DNA from: Sediminimonas sp.
Lineage (GTDB): Bacteria > Pseudomonadota > Alphaproteobacteria > Rhodobacterales > Rhodobacteraceae
Direction: 5' to 3'
Assembly: GCF_024637375.1 (NCBI RefSeq)
Contig: NZ_JAGXFK010000011.1
Location: 1 to 40,768 of the forward strand
DNA length: 40,768 bases
How positions within the stretch are numbered: position 1 is the first letter of the stretch; each line of letters begins with the position of its first letter. Below are positions 35,492-40,768 of this stretch, one piece after another. A model generated the notes under the pieces. That model did not search any database, was not told the origin of the DNA, and saw only the letters and a list, made by a program, of their open reading frames with translations. The translations under genes were made by a program, and so were the position numbers.

Positions 35492-36553
35492 ATGGATATC
35501 CTGATCCTGGTCGAACGTATCGGCGAGGCACCGACCGCCGCGCTTTTGGGGCTGCTGACCGGCATGATCTTCGGCATCGCCGCGCAGCGCTCGCGGTTCT
35601 GCCTGCGCGCCGCGACCGTCGAATTCGCGCGCGGACGCATGCACGGCAGCGTCGCGGTATGGCTGCTAACCTTCTCGACCGCCATGGTCTGGGTACAGGG
35701 GGCGAGCCTTCTGGGCTGGATGCGCCCCGAGGATGCGCGCATCGTCGCCGTCACCGGCAGCTGGTCGGGCGCCATCATCGGCGGGCTGGTGTTCGGCGTC
35801 GGCATGGTACTGGCGCGCGGCTGCTCGGGGCGGCTGCTGGTGCTGGCGGCGACGGGCAACCTGCGCTCGCTGGTGTCGGGGCTGGTGTTTGCCGTTTTCG
35901 CGCAGATGAGCCTGTCTGGCTGGCTGACGCCGCTGCGCGACTGGCTTGCGGCGCAGTGGGTCACCAGCGGCGGTCGCAACCTCGACCTGCTGGCCTGGTC
36001 CGGCCTGCCCGAATGGGGCGGACTGGCGATGGGAATAGCCATCGCGATGGTCGCGCTGGAGGTGTCGCGCCGCAACCGCATCGGGTTCGCGCGGCTGGTG
36101 TTCGCCTCGGGCGTGGGGTTTTCGATCGCCGTCGGCTGGGTCAGCACCTTCGCGCTGAGCCAGGTCGTGTTCGACCCGATCCAGATCGAAAGCGCCACCT
36201 TCACCGGCCCGTCGGCCAACACGCTGATGTTCTTCCTCGACTACAACGCGGTGCTGGAATTCGATATCGGGCTGATCCCGGGGGTGTTCCTGGGCTCTTT
36301 CCTGGCCGCGATCCTGACCCGCGAGTTCCGGTTCCAGGGCTTCGACAACGAATCCAACATGCGCCGGTCGTTGACCGGGGCCGCGCTGATGGGCTTTGGC
36401 GGCATGCTGGCGGGCGGCTGCGCGATCGGCAACGGGGTGACCGGCACCTCGGTCTTTGCCGGCACCGCGTGGCTGGCGCTGTTCTGCATGTGGATCGGCG
36501 CCATGGTCACCGATTTCCTGGTCGACCAGCGCGCCGCCACCGCCCCGGCCTGA
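35492..36553 (+). CDS. YeeE/YedE (TsuA-like) sulfur-compound transporter
   Basis: A 353-residue inner-membrane protein with many hydrophobic segments and the conserved cysteine motifs of the family: RSRFCLRAA (Cys37), LARGCSGRL (Cys111), and LAGGCAIGNG in the C-terminal half. In characterised TsuA these cysteines line the path for thiosulfate. The pair GC(S/A)xG is family-typical. Start chosen at 35492 because AGGA lies 7 bp upstream; an ATG at 35477 is possible. An FNR-type site and a GAAT half-site lie upstream. Thiosulfate or a related sulfur species is the likely substrate. Confidence 0.9.
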   Translation: MDILILVERIGEAPTAALLGLLTGMIFGIAAQRSRFCLRAATVEFARGRMHGSVAVWLLTFSTAMVWVQGASLLGWMRPEDARIVAVTGSWSGAIIGGLVFGVGMVLARGCSGRLLVLAATGNLRSLVSGLVFAVFAQMSLSGWLTPLRDWLAAQWVTSGGRNLDLLAWSGLPEWGGLAMGIAIAMVALEVSRRNRIGFARLVFASGVGFSIAVGWVSTFALSQVVFDPIQIESATFTGPSANTLMFFLDYNAVLEFDIGLIPGVFLGSFLAAILTREFRFQGFDNESNMRRSLTGAALMGFGGMLAGGCAIGNGVTGTSVFAGTAWLALFCMWIGAMVTDFLVDQRAATAPA

Positions 36554-36571
36554 GGCGCGCGGCATGGCGCC

Positions 36572-38767
36572 TCAGTAAAAGCTCTGCGGGTCGATATCCA
36601 CCGCCAGCCGCACCTGCGCGGGCAGGCGTAGCGCGCCGGTCCACTCGGCCAGCGCCGCCTGCAGGGGCGCGGCCCTGTCGGCCTTGACCAGCAACCTGAC
36701 CCGGTGACGCCCGCGGATACGCGCGATCGGTGCCGGCGCCGGGCCATAGACCCGCGCCCCGACACGGCGCAGCGCCACGTCGTCGCGGGCCAGGCGGTTA
36801 CCCAGATCGAACACCTGCTCCATGTCCGGCCCCGACAGGATGATCCCGGCCATCCGCCCGTATGGCGGCACCCCGGCGGCGCGGCGTTCGGCCGCCTCGG
36901 CGCGCCAGAAGCCCTCCTCGTCACCGGCCACGATGGCGCGGATCACCGGGTGCTCGGGCTGGTAGCTCTGCAACAGCGCGACGCCCTGCGCCTCTACCCG
37001 CCCGGCGCGGCCCGCTACCTGGCGCATCAGTTGAAAGGTGTGTTCGGCCGCGCGCAGATCCGAGCCCTGCAGCCCCAGATCGGCGTCGATCACGCCGACC
37101 AGCGTCAGCAGCGGAAAGTTGTGCCCCTTGGCCACCAGTTGCGTACCGATCACGATGTCGGCGCCGCCGGCGGCGATCGACTCGATCTCGGCCTTCAGCG
37201 CGCGCGCGGTGCCGTGCATGTCCGACGACAGGGTGGCGATGCGGGCCTCGGGGAACAGCGCCGCCGCCTCTTCCGACAGCCGCTCGACGCCGGGGCCGAC
37301 CGGGGCCAGCCGCCCCTCGGCCTCGCAAGACGGGCAGGCGGTCGGGATGGGCTTGCTTTCGCCGCACTGGTGGCACACGAGGCGCTTGAGGAACCGATGC
37401 TCGACCATGCGCGCATCGCAGTGGTCGCAGCCGATCTGGTGCCCGCAGGCCCGGCACAGCGTTACCGGCGCATAGCCGCGCCGGTTGATGAACAGCATCG
37501 CCTGTTCGCCGCGGGCCAACCGTTCGGTCACCGCGGCGCGCAGATCGGCCGAGACCCAGCGGTTCGCCGGCAGCTTCTCGCCGCGCATGTCGATGACCCC
37601 GATGCGCGGCATCACCGCGGCGCCGTAGCGGTCGGACAGCACCAGCTTTTCGTACTTGCCCGCCTCGGCGTTGGCCCAGCTTTCCAGGCTCGGCGTGGCC
37701 GAGGCCAGCACCACCCGCGCGCCGCAGATCGAGGCGCGCAGCACCGCCATGTCGCGCGCGTTGTAAAGAACGCCGTCCTCCTGCTTGTAGGAGTTGTCGT
37801 GTTCCTCGTCGACGATGACCAGCCCGAGATCACGAAACGGCAGGAACAGCGCCGAGCGCGCGCCCACCACCAGTTGCACCCCGCCCTGGCCTGCCATCTT
37901 CCAGATGCGGCGGCGTTCGGTCATGGTGACGCCCGAGTGCCACTCGGCCGGGCGGGCGCCGAAACGCTGCTCGACACGGGTGATGAACTCGGCCGTCAAC
38001 GCGATTTCCGGCAGCAGAACCAGCGCCTGCCGCCCCTGCCGCAGGCACTCGGCCACCGCTTCAAGGTAGACCTCGGTCTTGCCCGACCCGGTGACCCCGC
38101 GCAGCAGCGTCGTGGCATAGCCGCCCTGGCGCAGCCCCGCGCACAGATGGGTGGCGGCGGCGGCCTGATCGGCGCTGAGCGTCTTGCCCGGCAGATCGGG
38201 CTCAAGGCGCGCAAACGGCGCGTCGCGCGGCGCGGCCTCTTCCACGATGGCGCCCTGCTTCACCAGCCCCTTGATGACGCCGGCCGAGACGCCCGCCGCT
38301 TCGGCCAGTTCCGTGGGCGTGAAAGCCAGCCCGCCATAGTCACCCAGCACCGCCATTACCCGGCGGCGCGCGTCGGTCCAGCGGTCGGGCGGGGTGGGAC
38401 CGGGGCGCAGCACGCGGCGCATGGCGGGCGGGTCGGCCAGCCCCGGCGCGCGCGTCGCCAGCCGCAGCATCGCCGGCAGCGGCGTCAGGGTGTAGTCGGC
38501 GGCGCGTTGCAGGAATTCCTGCATCTCTGTGCGCATCGGCGCCACGTCCAGCACGCGGATCACCTCGCGCAGGCGGGCGGGCGCAAAGCCGCCCTGCCCC
38601 GGCCCCCAGACCACGCCGATCACCTTGCGCGGGCCCAGCGGCACCTCGACGAAAGCGCCGGTCATGCAGCCGCCCTCGGGCGCGCGGTAGTCGAGCGGCC
38701 GGTCCAGCGGCTGCGCGGTCAGCACCGACACGACCGCGCCGGGGGCAAAGAAATCGGTCTGCGGCAC
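36572..38767 (-). CDS. priA: Primosomal helicase PriA
   Basis: A 731-residue superfamily 2 helicase that restarts stalled replication forks. Seen in order: an N-terminal DNA-binding domain, Walker A GVTGSGKTEVYLE, DEEH box VIVDEEHDNSYKQED, the inserted zinc-binding region with eight cysteines (CRACGHQIGCDHC, then CHQCGESKPIPTACPSC), and motif V-VI ADLGLQGSDLRAAEHTFQLM...QVAGRAGR. Length is family-typical. The start is GTG at 38767 giving MPQTDFFAPG; an in-frame ATG with a good ribosome site is not available. It is divergent from fsa. Confidence 0.97.
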   Translation of the reverse strand: MPQTDFFAPGAVVSVLTAQPLDRPLDYRAPEGGCMTGAFVEVPLGPRKVIGVVWGPGQGGFAPARLREVIRVLDVAPMRTEMQEFLQRAADYTLTPLPAMLRLATRAPGLADPPAMRRVLRPGPTPPDRWTDARRRVMAVLGDYGGLAFTPTELAEAAGVSAGVIKGLVKQGAIVEEAAPRDAPFARLEPDLPGKTLSADQAAAATHLCAGLRQGGYATTLLRGVTGSGKTEVYLEAVAECLRQGRQALVLLPEIALTAEFITRVEQRFGARPAEWHSGVTMTERRRIWKMAGQGGVQLVVGARSALFLPFRDLGLVIVDEEHDNSYKQEDGVLYNARDMAVLRASICGARVVLASATPSLESWANAEAGKYEKLVLSDRYGAAVMPRIGVIDMRGEKLPANRWVSADLRAAVTERLARGEQAMLFINRRGYAPVTLCRACGHQIGCDHCDARMVEHRFLKRLVCHQCGESKPIPTACPSCEAEGRLAPVGPGVERLSEEAAALFPEARIATLSSDMHGTARALKAEIESIAAGGADIVIGTQLVAKGHNFPLLTLVGVIDADLGLQGSDLRAAEHTFQLMRQVAGRAGRVEAQGVALLQSYQPEHPVIRAIVAGDEEGFWRAEAAERRAAGVPPYGRMAGIILSGPDMEQVFDLGNRLARDDVALRRVGARVYGPAPAPIARIRGRHRVRLLVKADRAAPLQAALAEWTGALRLPAQVRLAVDIDPQSFY

Positions 38768-38854
38768 GTCACATCCGTGAAAAGGGTTTCAGACTGGTAT
38801 CCTATGGGGTAAAGCCAAGCCCGACAAACGCCAACCCGCCCCGGAGCCCGCGCC

Positions 38855-39508
38855 ATGAAATTCTTTGCCGATACCGCCGAGATCGACGCCATCGCCGAGC
38901 TCAACGAGTTGGGCATCCTCGACGGGGTGACGACCAACCCCTCGCTGATCCTAAAATCGGGCCGCGACATCGTCGAGGTCACCCGCGAGATCGCCGCGCT
39001 GGTCGATGGCCCGGTCAGCGCCGAAGTGGTGGCGATGCAGGCCCCCGCGATGATCGAGGAAGGGCGCAAGCTGGCCGCCATCGCCGACAATATCGCCATC
39101 AAGCTGCCGCTGACATGGGACGGGCTGAAGGCGTGCAAGGCACTGTCGGGCGAAGGCCACATGATCAACGTGACGCTGTGTTTCTCGGCCAACCAGGCGC
39201 TGCTGGCGGCCAAGGCCGGCGCGGCCTTCATCAGCCCGTTCATCGGGCGGCTGGACGATATCGACCTCGACGGCACCGACCTGATCGCCGATATCCGGCT
39301 GATCTATGACAATTACGGGTTCGACACCGAAATCCTGGCCGCGTCGATCCGCAGCGTGAACCACGTCACCGAATGCGCCCGCCTGGGCGCCGACGTGATG
39401 ACCGCGCCGCCCGAGGTCATTCACAAGCTGGCCCAGCACCCGCTGACCGACAAGGGGCTGGAGACGTTTTTGAAGGACTGGGAAAAAACGGGGCAGAAGA
39501 TCATCTGA
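38855..39508 (+). CDS. fsa: Fructose-6-phosphate aldolase / transaldolase family
   Basis: A 217-residue small transaldolase of the FSA/TalC class. The Schiff-base lysine is Lys83 in [12 protein letters not shown], with TTNPSLI (26-32) and the [16 protein letters not shown] segment. Enzymes of this length act as transaldolase in the pentose phosphate pathway or as fructose-6-phosphate aldolase; the two cannot be told apart securely from sequence. CGGAG precedes the ATG. It is divergent from priA and is followed by a pair of REP-like palindromes. Confidence 0.94.
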   Translation: MKFFADTAEIDAIAELNELGILDGVTTNPSLILKSGRDIVEVTREIAALVDGPVSAEVVAMQAPAMIEEGRKLAAIADNIAIKLPLTWDGLKACKALSGEGHMINVTLCFSANQALLAAKAGAAFISPFIGRLDDIDLDGTDLIADIRLIYDNYGFDTEILAASIRSVNHVTECARLGADVMTAPPEVIHKLAQHPLTDKGLETFLKDWEKTGQKII

Positions 39509-39550
39509 CCGAGCCATCCCCGGCCCCGGCCCGCGGAACTCCGTCACGAC

Positions 39551-39580
39551 AGATCGCCCGGTCAGGCCGGGCGATGACGG
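39551..39580 (-). repeat. REP-like palindrome 1 (inverted orientation)
   Basis: A perfect 8-bp stem, TCGCCCGG-TCAGG-CCGGGCGA (39554-39574). Read on the minus strand it is GTCATC, stem, CCTGA-containing loop and GATCT, matching element 2 at 39588-39617 in layout while the stem bases differ in compensated fashion. Confidence 0.65.
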
Positions 39581-39587
39581 GGAAAGC

Positions 39588-39617
39588 CGTCATCCTCGGG
39601 CTTGACCCGAGGTTCTC
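39588..39617 (+). repeat. REP-like palindrome 2
   Basis: GTCATC followed by a perfect 7-bp stem CCTCGGG-CTTGA-CCCGAGG (39594-39612) and TTCT. I recognise GTCATCCTCGGGCTTGACCC as a widespread repetitive extragenic sequence of alphaproteobacteria. Together with palindrome 1 it forms an inverted pair 13 bp apart. Confidence 0.7.
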
Positions 39618-39725
39618 TCACCACCCGCGCCCCTTCGCCATGGACACCCGCCCCCCGGCGCGCCTAAGCTTGCCCTGCGCCGGAACAAGGCTCTACCGAA
39701 CGCACGGGCAACGGGAACAGGCACC

Positions 39726-40382
39726 ATGGGCAATCACCTTTATTACGGCGACAACCTGGCCGTGCTGCGCGAAAGCATTGCCGATGACAGCGTCGATCTG
39801 ATCTACCTCGACCCGCCGTTCAACTCCAACGCGTCCTACAACGTGCTGTTCCGCGGCCCCGCCGGCAACGACTCCGCCGCGCAGATCGAGGCGTTCGACG
39901 ACACATGGCACTGGACCGATGCGGCGGAAGAGGCGTTCGGCGAGGTGCTGCGCTCGGGCAATGGCGCGGCGGCGGAAATGCTGCGCGCGATGCGCTCGTT
40001 CCTGGGTGAGAACGACATGATGGCCTATCTCACCATGATGGCCGTGCGGCTGCTGGAGCTGCACCGGGTGCTCAAGCCCACCGGGTCGCTGTATTTGCAC
40101 TGCGACCCGACGGCGAGCCATTACTTGAAGATATTGCTGGATGCGGTGTTCGGGGCCAATGGTTTCCGCAACGAAATTTCTTGGCGACGAACCGCTGGTC
40201 ACAATGATGCAAGACAGGGCCGACAGAATTACGGCAGTGTGAGGGACATCATTTTCTTCTATTCAAAATCAAGCGATTGTATTTGGAATTGGCAATACGC
40301 ACCCTACTCCAAAGACTACATCGAAACTTTCTACAGGGCACCTCTAAAAATTGCCCCGGTCTGGGCGTTGCGATATCAATGA
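39726..40382 (+). pseudogene. Adenine-type DNA methyltransferase, truncated by IS insertion
   Basis: The first ~203 residues of a site-specific DNA methyltransferase. The catalytic motif IV is LIYLDPPFNSNASYNV (Asp29 to Phe32), followed by VLKPTGSLYLHCDPTASHYLK. With motif IV ahead of motif I the gene is beta-class or type III Mod-like. True coding ends at about 40335, where IS sequence starts; the last ~15 residues before TGA at 40380 come from the IS end. Motif I (FxGxG) and the rest of the target-recognition part are missing. From about 40170 the gene is much more AT-rich than the rest, hinting at a mosaic or acquired origin. Its remaining part may lie beyond the IS outside the window. Confidence 0.85.
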
Positions 40383-40768
40383 TACGGTGAACCGTGACAG
40401 GGATGCAGCGATGGCGCAGATGAGTTTCTTCGATCTTTCCGACCGTTACGCGAGCCTGGACGCCAAGAAGGACCCTTTGGTCGAGATCGACGCCGTCGTG
40501 CCCTGGGAGGACTTCCGGCCGACGCTTGAGCGGTTCTGGCGCAAGCCGGATGAAGCGCGCAAGTCGCGCGCGGGGCGCAAGCCGATGGACGCGGTGCTGA
40601 TGTTCAAAACGCTGGTGCTGAGCGCGCTCTACAACCTGTCGGACGACCAGATCGAGTATCAGGTCCGCGACCGTCTGTCCTTCATGCGTTTCCTCGGGCT
40701 GGGTCTGGAAGGCCGGGTGCCGGACGCCAAGACGGTCTGGCTCTATCGTGAGGCTCTGGCGCAAGCGG
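40336..40768 (+). mobile_element. IS5-family insertion sequence, left part
   Basis: The element starts at about 40336 with GGGCACCTCTAAAAATTGCC, in the style of IS5-family ends, and breaks the methyltransferase frame. Its transposase begins at 40411. The right end and target duplication are outside the window, so the exact boundary is not fixed. Confidence 0.8.
40411..40768 (+). CDS. IS5-family transposase (N-terminal part)
   Basis: The first 119 residues of a DDE transposase, running off the right edge. It begins MAQMSFFDLSDRYASLDAKK and has the DUF772-type N-terminal domain, recognised by GRKPMDAVLMFKTLVLSALY and LSDDQIEYQVRDRLSFMRFLGL, then PDAKTVWLYREAL. The catalytic DDE residues lie further on. 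The nearest alternative start is the Met at residue 4. IS5 or related IS1182/ISL2-like grouping is likely; exact name not assignable. Confidence 0.9.
   Translation, partial: MAQMSFFDLSDRYASLDAKKDPLVEIDAVVPWEDFRPTLERFWRKPDEARKSRAGRKPMDAVLMFKTLVLSALYNLSDDQIEYQVRDRLSFMRFLGLGLEGRVPDAKTVWLYREALAQA

Overview
The window is GC-rich chromosomal DNA from an alphaproteobacterium, most likely a denitrifying or nitrate-respiring member of the Rhodobacteraceae (Paracoccus/Rhodobacter relatives). The evidence is the gene content (narR-like regulator divergent from narK1-narK2-narGHJI, a Hint/RTX exoprotein, a short Hda with a clamp-binding motif, a DUF1127 protein), the codon use, and a dispersed intergenic motif that I associate with this family. 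About 30 genes are packed with short or overlapping junctions. No tRNA, rRNA or CRISPR array was seen.

Left part (1-4 kb): the 5' part of pntA (transhydrogenase alpha, running off the left edge), an ICMT-like membrane methyltransferase, and a secreted metallo-beta-lactamase-fold protein. The last has an unusual zinc motif and a perfect ATTC-N8-GAAT operator lying in its promoter. An SDR dehydrogenase is transcribed divergently.

Nitrate respiration block (3.4-16.2 kb): leftward narK1, narK2, narG, narH, narJ, narI, then a PpiC-type prolyl isomerase, a hemerythrin-like protein and a DUF2478-like protein. A cysteine-cluster-lacking Crp/Fnr regulator (NarR-like) is divergent. The 258-bp divergent promoter holds three FNR-type TTGAT-N4-ATCAA sites. 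Nitrate enters through NarK1/NarK2, NarGHI reduces it at the membrane with quinol as electron donor, and NarJ and probably the isomerase assist assembly.

Middle (16.2-27.3 kb): kynU and kynA of tryptophan catabolism; a 907-residue Hint/PA14/RTX exoprotein; a class I glutamine amidotransferase (PuuD-like); pepN with an overlapping small membrane protein; an AI-2E family transporter; and hda.

Right part (27.3-40.8 kb): an unknown protein; a leftward ruvC-ruvA-ruvB operon with a 551-residue repeat-containing membrane protein coupled to ruvB; a DUF1127 protein; a small membrane protein; prmA; a MATE transporter; a YeeE/YedE sulfur transporter; priA; fsa; a pair of REP-like palindromes; and an adenine-type DNA methyltransferase gene cut by an IS5-family element that continues past the right edge.

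The most unusual points are the metallo-hydrolase with degenerate first zinc motif under a putative persulfide-type operator, the membrane beta-helix-like protein fused translationally to ruvCAB, the accessory tail of the nar operon, and the IS-disrupted methyltransferase next to REP-like elements.
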